A stretch of DNA of 38,683 nt from Planctomycetota bacterium (GTDB lineage Bacteria > Planctomycetota > Planctomycetia > Gemmatales > Gemmataceae): contig JAIOPV010000251.1 of the NCBI GenBank assembly GCA_021413735.1, positions 1 to 38,683 on the forward strand. Direction: 5' to 3'. Below the pieces are notes generated by a model. It was not told where the DNA came from. It did no database searches and saw only the letters and a list, made by a program, of their open reading frames with translations. Positions 23,796 to 33,100 of this stretch are shown piece by piece. Every line of letters begins with the position of its first letter. The first letter of the stretch is position 1. Both the position numbers and the translations under genes were made by a program.

Positions 23796-26012
23796 TCACT
23801 TACTCTGATTGAAATTCGCCGGGTCGAACTCGTCGCCACCGGTTGGGCCGGTCGCGGGCGGTTTCGGTGGAAGCGCTGTTCCGAACTGGCTCGGCGCTGG
23901 TGGCGTCGGTGGCTTCGCTCCAACCGGCGGTTTCGGCACCGGCATATTCGGCACAACCGGCATCATCGGCAAAGCAGATGATTTTGGGTGCGGTTCAGCT
24001 TGCGGAATGCTCGGCGGTGTCGGCAACACCGGCGGCGGTCCCACTGGAATCACCTCGGCAGGTGCAGGAAGCGCTGGCTCTGTCGGCAGCGGAACGTCGG
24101 GCAACGGCGTTGCTGGAACCGAAGGCAGCGGGGCCGTCGGAACCGGAACGGCAGGAGCCGGAATTGGCAGCGGATCGACCGACGGAACCGGAAGCGACGT
24201 CGCCGGATCGACCGACGGAACCGAAGGTGTCGGCGGAAGCGTCGGAATCACTGGATCGGTGCTGGCCGGCGGTGGTGAAGGTGGAACGGCTGGTGGTGTC
24301 ACCAACGGCTCGGCGGGCGGGATCGCTGGAACCAACTCAGCCGCCGGCAGAACTGGGTTCGTCGCGGGCGGCGGGACTGGCACCGCCATTGGCGGAACAA
24401 CGGTCGCCGTGACCTGCGGCGGCAGCACTGGCTGTGTCGGCGGGGTCATCGGCTGAACAACTGGCGGCGTGGCCAGCGACACCCACGCTTCGAGCGTGCG
24501 ATACCCTGGAGCAAGCCGACTCACGAACGCGGGCTGCTTCATGCCGCCGTGCTGCGTGAGCGCCTTCGCCAGAAGCGGACTGCTCAGCGGATCTTCCTTC
24601 TTCAACTGAGAAGCGGTCGAACGCAGATTCGCCTTCGTCGATTGCGGACCAACCTCGAAGCCCGTGATGCGGATGAGTTTGAACGCACCCGGATAGTCCG
24701 GGCGTGCGTGGCAGTCCATGCACTGATTCGCAAGCACGGGTTGAGCGCGTGCCGAGAACGTCGTCGCACCCTCGGCGGTCACGTCGGCTTCGCGTTCCAC
24801 GGCAACGAGTGTTCCCGCAGCGGGCTTTGCGGCGACAACCGGCGTGCCTTCTGGTGGGAACTGCTTCAGTGATTCTTCGAGCGAACGAATCATTCCCGAT
24901 GCGGTCGTGTTCGCGGGCTGCAACTTCAGAATCTCGCGAGCTTCGATCAACGCCTGCTCACGAAGCCCCGCGAACATCAACCAGCGTGCGACACCTACCC
25001 GTGCTGCGGCGTCTGTCGGCTTCACCTGTGCCAGCATGAATCGGTAGATTTCATCCTTCGAGTCTGCGACATACAGCACGTCCGTCTTGGGAAGCGCCCG
25101 TTCGAGCGAACCCTGGCGAAGCACAGCCTTCTCGCCGGTGACGGTCACGTTTCCTTCGACGAGTTTGTTCTGCTTCAGCAGGATGAACTTGTTCGAGGTA
25201 ACAACGGCGGCTTCATCGCCTCCGGGCATCGGCTGCGTCAGCGGAGTTGTCGGCACCGGCAGCGGCGTGGGTGCTGGCAGCAGCACAGGCGGTTGCGGCT
25301 GCGGAGCGGGTGGCGTCGGCTTGGGTTGAACGCCTTCGGGCGGCACCAGGACCGGAACAGCGGGCATCGCGGGAATGATGGGCACTGCGGGTGCGACGGT
25401 CGGTGTAGCGGGAATCGCTGGCGCGACCGGAGGCGTGACAGGCACGACGGGAACCGATGGAGCAACCGCGGGAACCATTGGCGACACAGCGGGAACCGCT
25501 GGCGGCGCGACCACGGGCGGCTCGACCTTCGCGGGCGGGTTTACTGCAACCGGCGCAGGCACCGGAAGCGGCTGCAGACCACTCGGCGCGGGTGGCGGAA
25601 CCGTGACGGCTGGCGGCGTGACCGAGATCACCGGAGCAACCATCGGCATCGTCGGAAGCATCGCGGGAGTCGACGGAATCGCGGGCAACGCTGCGGGCGC
25701 GGCTGGTACGGTTGGCGTCGGAACGGCAACGGGAATCGCCGGGAGCGTCGCTTCAGCGGGCGTGGTCGGTGCTGCCGGAATTGCCAACGGAGCAGAGACC
25801 GGAACCACGAAATGGCTCGGTGGCGACACGACCGGCGGCAGCGTGACACCCTCGACCCCGAACGGGGGCGGTGACTCCGCAGTCAACGGCACAGTGGCCG
25901 TTGGAACCGGAGGTAGTTCGCGTGCTCCGGAACGTCCGGAGGACTGTGTGTGAAAGGTCACCGCGGCCGCGACGATGCACGCGGCTGGGACCAGGTAATA
26001 GGATGTTTTCAT
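23796..26012 (-). CDS. Pro/Val/Ala-rich exported protein with a cytochrome c-type CxxCH site
   Basis: This 738-aa protein has an N-terminal membrane anchor or signal ([20 protein letters not shown]), then about 250 residues of P-V-A-P low complexity. A folded region ([40 protein letters not shown], a TPR-like helix pair) follows. A single c-type heme motif, CMDCH at residues 431-435 in [20 protein letters not shown], comes next, then a second long Pro-rich tail. This resembles planctomycete-type cytochrome C domains in exported proteins. The spacing predicts a heme domain held between two extended linkers in the periplasm or envelope. ATG 26012 was chosen because it begins a clean signal sequence. 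Electron-transfer partner unknown. Confidence 0.75.
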   Translation of the reverse strand: MKTSYYLVPAACIVAAAVTFHTQSSGRSGARELPPVPTATVPLTAESPPPFGVEGVTLPPVVSPPSHFVVPVSAPLAIPAAPTTPAEATLPAIPVAVPTPTVPAAPAALPAIPSTPAMLPTMPMVAPVISVTPPAVTVPPPAPSGLQPLPVPAPVAVNPPAKVEPPVVAPPAVPAVSPMVPAVAPSVPVVPVTPPVAPAIPATPTVAPAVPIIPAMPAVPVLVPPEGVQPKPTPPAPQPQPPVLLPAPTPLPVPTTPLTQPMPGGDEAAVVTSNKFILLKQNKLVEGNVTVTGEKAVLRQGSLERALPKTDVLYVADSKDEIYRFMLAQVKPTDAAARVGVARWLMFAGLREQALIEAREILKLQPANTTASGMIRSLEESLKQFPPEGTPVVAAKPAAGTLVAVEREADVTAEGATTFSARAQPVLANQCMDCHARPDYPGAFKLIRITGFEVGPQSTKANLRSTASQLKKEDPLSSPLLAKALTQHGGMKQPAFVSRLAPGYRTLEAWVSLATPPVVQPMTPPTQPVLPPQVTATVVPPMAVPVPPPATNPVLPAAELVPAIPPAEPLVTPPAVPPSPPPASTDPVIPTLPPTPSVPSVDPATSLPVPSVDPLPIPAPAVPVPTAPLPSVPATPLPDVPLPTEPALPAPAEVIPVGPPPVLPTPPSIPQAEPHPKSSALPMMPVVPNMPVPKPPVGAKPPTPPAPSQFGTALPPKPPATGPTGGDEFDPANFNQSK

Positions 26013-26118
26013 GGTTCCGGCAGCCATACCGACCGCTCTGGAATGGGTCAACGTCAGAATCACGAACCAATTCAATCACCCAGGGCGGTTGCGTGTTTCC
26101 CATTGTGTAGGGTAGGTT

Positions 26119-26195
26119 CACCCCCTCCCTGTCGGTCGGGGTTCGCCAAAAGGCTTTGGTTTCAGGGGCGAACCCCGAGTGCCAGCGAGGGGGTG
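26119..26195. repeat. 29-nt imperfect inverted repeat upstream of cinA
   Basis: Arms 26119-26147 and 26167-26195 share CACCCCCTC and TCGGGGTTCGCC in inverse order with four mismatches in the middle. It lies in the divergent gap between the cytochrome-type gene and cinA and is another dispersed hairpin family. Confidence 0.65.
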
Positions 26196-26273
26196 CCGAT
26201 GAAACACATTACGCAATGTGAAACTCGCAAACGCCCTGTTCGATCACCGTTACCAACTCACGGCCCGCAGCAC

Positions 26274-27521
26274 ATGAAAGCCGAAATCCTCTCCATCGGA
26301 AGCGAAATCACGAGCGGTCAGAACCTCGACACGAACTGCCAATGGCTCAGTCGTCGGCTCGCCGAGATCGGCGTTCCCGTGGCGTTTCACACAACGGTTG
26401 CCGACGATCTCGCAGACAACATCGCCGTGTTTCGCACGGCCTGCGAACGTGCCGATCTCGTCATCAGCACGGGTGGCCTCGGGCCAACGCAAGACGATCT
26501 GACTCGCGAAGTGATCGCGGCAGTTGCGGGTGTGCCGCTCGAAGAAGACCCGGTTTCACTCGAACACATCAAAGGAATGTTCACGAAGCGTGGCCGCGTG
26601 ATGCCTGACCGCAATCATGTGCAGGCGCTCATTCCGAAGGGAGCCGAGGCAATCTACAACGTCTGCGGTACGGCTCCCGGGGTTTGGGCGAAGGTGGGGA
26701 AAGCAACAGTGGTGGCGATGCCTGGGGTGCCGAGCGAAATGTTCCGCATGTATTCGGAGCAGGTGCAACCGCGGCTCCTCAAGGAAGGGCTTGGCGGCGG
26801 CGTGATGGTTCAGCGGAAGATCAACACGTTCGGCACGGGCGAGTCGGCGGTGGAAGCGAAGTTGCTCGATCTCACGCGGCGCGACCACGTCCCGGAGGTG
26901 GGCATCACGGTAAGCGATGCGGTGATCTCGTTGCGTATCTTCGCGCGAGCGGCATCACATGCCGAAGCGCAGGCCCAGATTGCTCCAATCGAAGCGACCA
27001 TCCGCGAACGGCTTGCGGAGATGGTGTTCGGCGTGGAAGAGGAGGAACTGCACGACGCGGTGGTGCGATTGCTTCACGAGAAGAAGCAAACGCTGGCGAC
27101 CGCTGAGAGCCTGACGGGGGGGCTGGTGTCGCATCGTGTGTGCCTGGTGCCAGGAGCGAGTGACTTCTTCCGTGGCGGCGTGGTGACTTACACCAACGAA
27201 GTGAAGCATCGCGAGCTGGGCGTGCCCACGGAAATGTTGGAGCAGTTCGGAGCAGTGAGTGAGCCTGTGGCGCGAGCGATGGCGGAAGGCGTGCGAGCAA
27301 AGTTCGGAACCGATCTTGGCGTGGCGACGACAGGCTTCGCAGGCCCGGGTGGCGGCACGGAGACCGACCCCGTGGGCACGGCGTATGTGGCGTTGGCGTA
27401 CAAGGGTGGTTGCGAGGTCATGCGTTGGGGCTGGATCGGCACGCGCTACGAGATCATGAGCCGCACCGCGAAGCTGGCGCTGAACATGGTGCGGCTGAAG
27501 CTGATGGCAACGAACGTTTAA
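26274..27521 (+). CDS. cinA: CinA-family protein (competence/damage-inducible protein A)
   Basis: This 415-aa protein has both CinA halves. The N-terminal MoaB/MogA-like domain ([50 protein letters not shown]) is linked to ADP-ribose or NAD pyrophosphatase activity. The C-terminal PncC-like NMN amidohydrolase domain reads [37 protein letters not shown] and [20 protein letters not shown]. It should recycle pyridine nucleotide by-products (NMN to NaMN) in the cytoplasm. All key motifs look intact. It converges on the epimerase gene 27 nt away with a small TCCCGTTGGGA palindrome between. Confidence 0.9.
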   Translation: MKAEILSIGSEITSGQNLDTNCQWLSRRLAEIGVPVAFHTTVADDLADNIAVFRTACERADLVISTGGLGPTQDDLTREVIAAVAGVPLEEDPVSLEHIKGMFTKRGRVMPDRNHVQALIPKGAEAIYNVCGTAPGVWAKVGKATVVAMPGVPSEMFRMYSEQVQPRLLKEGLGGGVMVQRKINTFGTGESAVEAKLLDLTRRDHVPEVGITVSDAVISLRIFARAASHAEAQAQIAPIEATIRERLAEMVFGVEEEELHDAVVRLLHEKKQTLATAESLTGGLVSHRVCLVPGASDFFRGGVVTYTNEVKHRELGVPTEMLEQFGAVSEPVARAMAEGVRAKFGTDLGVATTGFAGPGGGTETDPVGTAYVALAYKGGCEVMRWGWIGTRYEIMSRTAKLALNMVRLKLMATNV

Positions 27522-27548
27522 TTGTGCGGTATCCCGTTGGGACGGCCG

Positions 27549-28547
27549 CTAAACGTGTTTGAGCCACCCCACCGCTTTGAACCACGCCACCGCTTCGGCG
27601 ATCGACTCACGCACGGGGCGGGGCACCACTCGCAACTCGGCCAAGCTGCGGGTCGCGTCGAAGTGCATCTTGCGGCGGGTGAGCTTTACGCCGGTCACGG
27701 TCGCGGCGGGGATGCGTGCCGTGAACACATCCGACACGAACTCGCTCACGTACGCAGCGGTCAGCGCCACGGGATACGGCACACGCCAACGCGGTTCCGG
27801 CAAGCCAGTGAGCTTCGCGAGGTAGCCGAACACCGAGCGAATCGACCAGTTCTCCGCACCGAGCAAATAGCGAACCCCCGGCCGACCGCGTTCCATTGCC
27901 GCGATCATGCCCGCCGCCACGTCGCGAACGTCCATCAGGTTCAGATCGCCATCAAGATACGCCGACCGCTTCCCGAGGCAGAAGTCGAGCATCATCTGCG
28001 TGGGCGGCGAACGTCCCCAATCACCGGGACCAATCGGCAGCGTCGGGTTCACGATGACCACCGGAGCCCCGCTGCGAGCGAGATGAAACGCGAACCGCTC
28101 CGCACGGAACTTCGACCGGCAATATGGCCCGATCACGTCGCGGGCGGGCACGTCCTGATCCTCTGCGATCGCCGACGTTTGCCGGCTGCGCGTGAGGATG
28201 CTTTCGGTGCTGGTGTGCAGAATCCGAGTGGCACCGGCCGCGAGTGCTTCTTCAAGCACATGAACGGTGCCGAGGTAGTTCACGCGGTTGAAGTCCGCAC
28301 GATGATGCGTCCAGAGTTGCGGGTTCGCCGCGAGATGGTAGACCGTGCCACAACCGCGAACAGCAGCCCGCACCGCAGCGCGATCACGGATGTCGGCACT
28401 TGCGATGTCGATGTTTGGGGGCAGGTGCTGGAACTTCACGCCTGGGCGGTCGATCACTCGCACACGCTCGCCGCGTTCCACGAGCAGCCGAACCAAGTGC
28501 GACCCGATGAACCCCGCCCCGCCAGTCACAACCGTAACGCCAGTCAT
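27549..28547 (-). CDS. NAD-dependent epimerase/dehydratase (extended SDR)
   Basis: This 332-aa protein has the extended SDR Rossmann start GVTVVTGGAGFIGSHLVRLL, the downstream YHLAANPQLW strand, a Ser/Thr-rich strand TRILHTSTES, and the catalytic pair in PYCRSKFRAE (YxxxK). It resembles UDP-glucose 4-epimerase and dihydroflavonol/steroid-type reductases, so the substrate is open. The start ATG 28547 (MTGVTVV) overlaps what was probably the stop of the FAD oxidoreductase gene (ATGA) before a hairpin element inserted between them. It ends close to cinA. Confidence 0.85.
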   Translation of the reverse strand: MTGVTVVTGGAGFIGSHLVRLLVERGERVRVIDRPGVKFQHLPPNIDIASADIRDRAAVRAAVRGCGTVYHLAANPQLWTHHRADFNRVNYLGTVHVLEEALAAGATRILHTSTESILTRSRQTSAIAEDQDVPARDVIGPYCRSKFRAERFAFHLARSGAPVVIVNPTLPIGPGDWGRSPPTQMMLDFCLGKRSAYLDGDLNLMDVRDVAAGMIAAMERGRPGVRYLLGAENWSIRSVFGYLAKLTGLPEPRWRVPYPVALTAAYVSEFVSDVFTARIPAATVTGVKLTRRKMHFDATRSLAELRVVPRPVRESIAEAVAWFKAVGWLKHV

Positions 28548-28886
28548 GCGGCCTTCTTGTCGTGAAAAACGGTGGCGTACTGAATGCGTGCGCAACGGGG
28601 TTCAAATGCAGGTGTCTCCCCCTCACCCGCCGCTCGAAGACACGCGACGACCTCTCCCCCATCAAAGCATGGGGGAGAGGTGGGGCTCTCCGACTTCTCT
28701 CGAAGGCAATGGATTTGTTTGAGTTGAAGAGAAGACGCTGCGCCCTCACCTCGCCCCCATGCTTTGATGGGGGAGAGGTCGGCGAGGCTTTGCGAGCCGG
28801 GTGAGGGGGAGTCACCTGCACATCCTCCCAGGCGTCGCTCCCCAGCTCGCAATTCGTGTCGTGGTGTCATGCGGCCTTCTTGTCGT
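28543..28886. mobile_element. About 300-bp non-coding hairpin element with 21-bp target duplication
   Basis: A 21-nt direct repeat (28543-28563 and 28866-28886, starting GTCATGCGGCC) flanks 302 nt of non-coding DNA. The copy at 28866 is the true end of the FAD oxidoreductase gene. The other copy carries the ATG of the epimerase plus a remnant of the same DKKAA codons. Inside, a 23-nt near-perfect inverted repeat (28607-28629 / 28798-28820) bounds two hairpins in opposite orientation (CCTCTCCCCCAT/ATGGGGGAGAGG). No transposase is present, so it would move by a source elsewhere (MITE-like). Confidence 0.6.
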
Positions 28887-29949
28887 ACAGGTCGAGGCGT
28901 GCGTTGCCGGTGATCGTCGCGAACACTTGCCGGATCTGCTCGAAGCCATCACGCAAAAGGAACCCTGCGTCGCGGCTCTTGGCACCCAGCACGAAATAGC
29001 CCGGCCCTTCGACACGCAGGTTCAGGTCAGGTCGGTAGCCGACGTTCGCGATCACACGCTCCACTGAGTACGAGATTGGCTTGCCGTTGCTCCGGCCCGC
29101 GATGCTGAAGCCCTTGTCGGGGCCGTGCGAAACAACCTCATCGAGCACCGTCTGCGGATGGAATTCGAGGTTGCCGTCGCAGCGAGTGGCGAGCGAATTC
29201 GCCTTCACCGCAAGGCGATCGCGTTCCTTGAAGGGGTCGTTCGCGATGCGTGGCAACGGTTGCCCACGAGCACCCCTCGTAATCCAGAACACCCACGTCG
29301 CGGAGTGTTCGACCGCCAGTGCTGCGAGAGCGCAGATCGTCGTTGCTGCGGAGTAGCCATCACCAATCAGTGCGATGCTGCGACCCGCGTAGTGGGCTTT
29401 GCGTTCGCCCGGGATGTCGTCGATGTTGAATGCGATCTGCGAACGTGCCGTCAGTTCGCCGACCGCTGGAATGCCGGCGTCGCCGAGCCACTTCGGTGTG
29501 CTGAACGTGCCTGTGCAGTCGAGGACGAAGTCGGCAGTGTCGATGCGTTCCTGTCCCTTCGCGGCCCGCACCAACAACCGGAATCCCTTGGTCACGCGGC
29601 CAACGTGAAGCACGGTGGTTTCTTGTTGCAGGCTTTCGAGAAGCTGTTCAGTTTCGCCAAGCGGCACGAGATAGGCGTCACGAAATTCGCGGCCGGTGAT
29701 GATGTCGGTGGCAGCAGGGAGCGTGCGGTTCGGCTTCTCGCGAAGAAGTGCCTTCAACCCGAGCGAAGTGGCGTTCACCCCAAACGGCGTGAACATGCGG
29801 ACGTGGCCCCACTGACGAATGTGGTCGGCAATCGCGCCTCGATCGTACACAGCGACCGTGAAGCCAGCGGCTTTCGCGTAGAGTGCCGCTTCCAGTCCGA
29901 TTGGCCCGGCACCGAGTACAGCCACTTTCTGTGGCGCAGCCTTGGACAT
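28867..29949 (-). CDS. FAD-dependent pyridine-nucleotide oxidoreductase-like protein
   Basis: This 360-aa flavoprotein opens KVAVLGAGPIGLEAALYAKA (GxGxxG FAD site) and has a second dinucleotide fold SIALIGDGYSAATTICALAA. It carries a DFVLDCTGTFSTPKWLGDAG segment and a C-terminal FAD contact near FVLGAKSRDAGFLLRDGFEQ. The layout resembles Trx-reductase/lysine-hydroxylase-like flavoproteins; no CxxC redox pair is visible, so it is not a disulfide reductase. I chose ATG 29949 (MSKAAPQKVAVLG) with GGGGAG upstream. Probably it was once coupled to the epimerase. The substrate is unknown. Confidence 0.8.
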   Translation of the reverse strand: MSKAAPQKVAVLGAGPIGLEAALYAKAAGFTVAVYDRGAIADHIRQWGHVRMFTPFGVNATSLGLKALLREKPNRTLPAATDIITGREFRDAYLVPLGETEQLLESLQQETTVLHVGRVTKGFRLLVRAAKGQERIDTADFVLDCTGTFSTPKWLGDAGIPAVGELTARSQIAFNIDDIPGERKAHYAGRSIALIGDGYSAATTICALAALAVEHSATWVFWITRGARGQPLPRIANDPFKERDRLAVKANSLATRCDGNLEFHPQTVLDEVVSHGPDKGFSIAGRSNGKPISYSVERVIANVGYRPDLNLRVEGPGYFVLGAKSRDAGFLLRDGFEQIRQVFATITGNARLDLYDKKAA

Positions 29950-29972
29950 CCCTGTCTCCCCAGAAAACACGA

Positions 29973-30089
29973 TTCACCGCAGAGAACACGGAGGGCGCAG
30001 AGAGAAGACAAGAGAATTCAGAGTTTGAAAGCCGACTCTGCTCTCGCCTTTGTTTTTCTCTCTGCGCCCTCCGTGTTCTCTGCGGTGAA
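29973..30089. repeat. Perfect 34-bp inverted repeat (CGCAGAGAACACGGAGGGCGCAG type)
   Basis: Arms 29973-30006 and 30056-30089 are exact reverse complements separated by 49 nt. The phrase CACCGCAGAGAACACGGAGG is a familiar dispersed repeat in planctomycete-like genomes that gives spurious frames translating as SPQRTRRAQRE. It fills the gap between the kinase-ATPase gene and the FAD oxidoreductase. Confidence 0.8.
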
Positions 30090-30105
30090 ACCTTCTTTCT
30101 AGATG

Positions 30106-33100
30106 CTACACCGTCGCCGGTTCCGGGTTCAACCCAAGTCGCGAACGCAGCTTCTCGCTCACACTGTCGAGCCACTCCGCCGACGGCAACCCATACGGCC
30201 GGAACTTCTCCGGGCGGTCCTGATCTTCCACCAGGAATAGCGCCCGATTGCGACCCAACCGCGACGCTGCGGGCGTGTCCATCAACGTGCTCGAATCGGT
30301 CGGACTCATCTGGAACAGCACACGCATTCCGAACTCGCGGAGTTGCGGCCGCTCGAAGGCACGGTTCAAGTTCGTCAGCGAATCGCACCACACGATGAGA
30401 TGGATGCCCACCGGCGGGCCATCTCGCAGGATCGCACTGAAGCGCTCCGCTGGCGTCGGTTCACGTTCCGCACCGCGACGTGCGAAGCCGAAATCTTCCT
30501 CCGATTTCCGCAGTTCCCGGAAGCGATGGATGCCGAACACGAACAGGAACCGCGGCGTTCGATCCGTCGATTCACCCTTCTGCCGACGGTCCATTTCGAT
30601 TGCGAGTTCCTTGATCGCTTCGGGCAAACCCGAACGAGCTGGTGCCACGATACCCGGCAACTTCGCGGCGAGATGCGAGAGATAATCCGCGTCTGGGCTG
30701 TCGTCCGGGGTGCCATCGAGAATGGTGAATGGGTTTCCTCCCCTCTCCCCTTGCGGGAGAGGGGTTGGGGGTGAGGGGTTGTCTTTCGCTTCATACCCCT
30801 CACCCGTCGGCGAAGCGCCGACACCCTCTCCCGCAAGGGGAGAGGGACGAAAACCCAGTTGCGGCGACAGTCCGATCACTGCCGACGTGAACAGTCCACG
30901 TGCCGCCTCTTCATTCTGACCGATCACCAACAGGTTCGCACCGCCAAGCGCCCGGAAGAGAGCCGCGGTGGGGTCTTTGATCGCGACCGGTTCGCCGAGC
31001 CACGCCGCCGGTGCCTTCGAGACAGTCTTCGTGCTGAGAACGCGAGTGAGGGCGTGGTTGTTCGCGAGATCGGCCGATGTGTTGCCCGCGAACACCAGCG
31101 GTGGCGGCCAGCGATCACCGGCACGGTCGCGAAGCTCAGTAAGTAGCTGTTCGCGTTTCTCTTCGGAGAGCCACACCACCTGGAACGGGTCGTTGCCTTC
31201 CACGAGGCCGTTCTGGTCGTTGTAGATCGCCTCGCCCGGCCGCGACAGCAACCGAGCCGCCGAGTTGTCCTTGCTCAAGATGAGTTGGGCGTCGGCGTCG
31301 GAGCATTGCAGTGCGACCCGAACCGCCATCTGGTCGATGGTGCTGCGTGCGAGCGAATACGCCCCGCCGAGCGTCTGCGAGCCGAGCACGACGTGCAACC
31401 CGAACGCACGACCCTGGCGAACGAGGCGGTCGAGCAACAGCGACGCTTCCTGGGCGACCTTGTCGTCTTCGGTGAAGAACGCCTGGAATTCGTCGACGAT
31501 GAGCAGGATTCGCGGCGTTTTCTCCTCGGGATGTGCAACGCGATAACCGGCGAGATCGTTGACGCCACTGTCGCGGAACTTCTCGCCACGTTCCCGCAGG
31601 ATGCCGTCGAGTCGTTGCAGCACGCTCAGCCCGAACTCCCGTTCGCTCTGAATCGCAACCACGCGAGCGTGCGGCAACCGATACGTCGCGTACCACTGGA
31701 ACTCGACGCCTTCCTTGAAGTCGATCAGGTACAGTTCAGCTTCGTCAGGGCTGTACGTGAGCGCGAGGTTCGTGATGAGTGCGTGCAGCAGTGTGGACTT
31801 ACCGGAGCCGGTTTTGCCTGCGACGAGTGCGTGCTGTGCGGTGCCGCGACCCAGGTTGAACGATTGTCGGCGAGTCGCACCGGCACGGCCAACGGGAACC
31901 TCGAAACCCTTCGCGGCGCTCGCGGTCCATTCTTCGCCCGGCTTCGGGGCGATGTACTCGAACGGCACCTGCACCCGCACCGCGTCCTTGCTCGCCTTGC
32001 CGATTCGCTGCACGATCTGCGTGACCGCAGCCGTACCCGGAGGCGGGTCAAGCACAATCGGGAACGTCGCCAGTGTGGGATCTTTCGGCGTGAACGCTCC
32101 GTCTTTCCACGACAGCGTGAAGCTCGCGGCTTCGATGTCGGCGATGTTGAAATCGCGGGGCATCGCGAGGCGTGTGTCGGCGCTGACGAGCGTGCAGACG
32201 CCACACGATGGACCGCTCTGCACGATACTGATGAGACGCTTCGCGGCGTCAGGGCTGAAGCCAGCGGGGAAGTTCGCGATGACCAGCACGCGGTACGGTT
32301 CGGCCACTTCACCGGCCGCACGGTTGTAGTCCTCGATCGTCTTGTACTGGTTCCGCAGATACTTCTGAATGACGCTCGCGATGTGATCCGTGAGATCCAC
32401 GAGCCGTTGCTCGATCTGCATCGGCTCCGTCCAGATTTGCGACGTGACCAGCTTCTCGTCGTAGTCCGCGAGATGCATGAACGCCGCGAAGTTGTCGCCG
32501 AGGCCGACGGGGTCGATGATCGTGAACCGCACCTTGCCCGGTGGCAACCCCGTGAGGAATCGCAGCATCATCGACTGAAGCGCCGACACCGCAACCGCTC
32601 GGCCTTCGTCGCGAGAACGCAGCAGTACCGAGCAGCGATCCGGGAACGGCAAGAACGCGGGCACGGGTTCCGATAGTTCTGCTGGTGGCGCGAGCCTGGC
32701 ATCGGCTGAGATGCCATCGGGCACTGCTTTCATGTCCATGAGCCAGTCGCCGCAACGCACTCCCTGCGGAACCCGCGACACGAGCGCACGGTCGGGGCGG
32801 GCCACTTCCTCCCACGATGGAAACAGCTCGTGCCCTTCCTGTCGGAGTGCGTCGAACTCCTCCTTCACGCTGTTCGTGGCGGCTTGCCATGCGGCCGCCG
32901 CGGCGCTCCAGGCAACATCGCGAGTCGCGGTTGCCGCAGCCATCCGCTCCGCGTGAACTTCCTCAACTCGCTTCAACTCGTTGGCGAGCCGAGACTCGAC
33001 GTTCGCTCGCTGTTCGCGGTAGTTGCTTTCCTCAATCTTCGTCTCCGATGCGAGAAGATGATCGAGCGTCTCGATCTGCGTTGCGTGTTCGGTTTCGAGG

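Noticed and set aside
23809-24456. Plus-strand Gly-rich open frames opposite the Pro-rich cytochrome-type gene
   Set aside because: GG(T/C) runs are the complement of the Pro codons of the real gene, so the Gly-rich reading is a composition artefact.
29678-30391. Minus-strand frame containing SPQRTRRAQRE
   Set aside because: This phrase is a translation of the dispersed CGCAGAGAACACGGAGG repeat and runs across two other genes.
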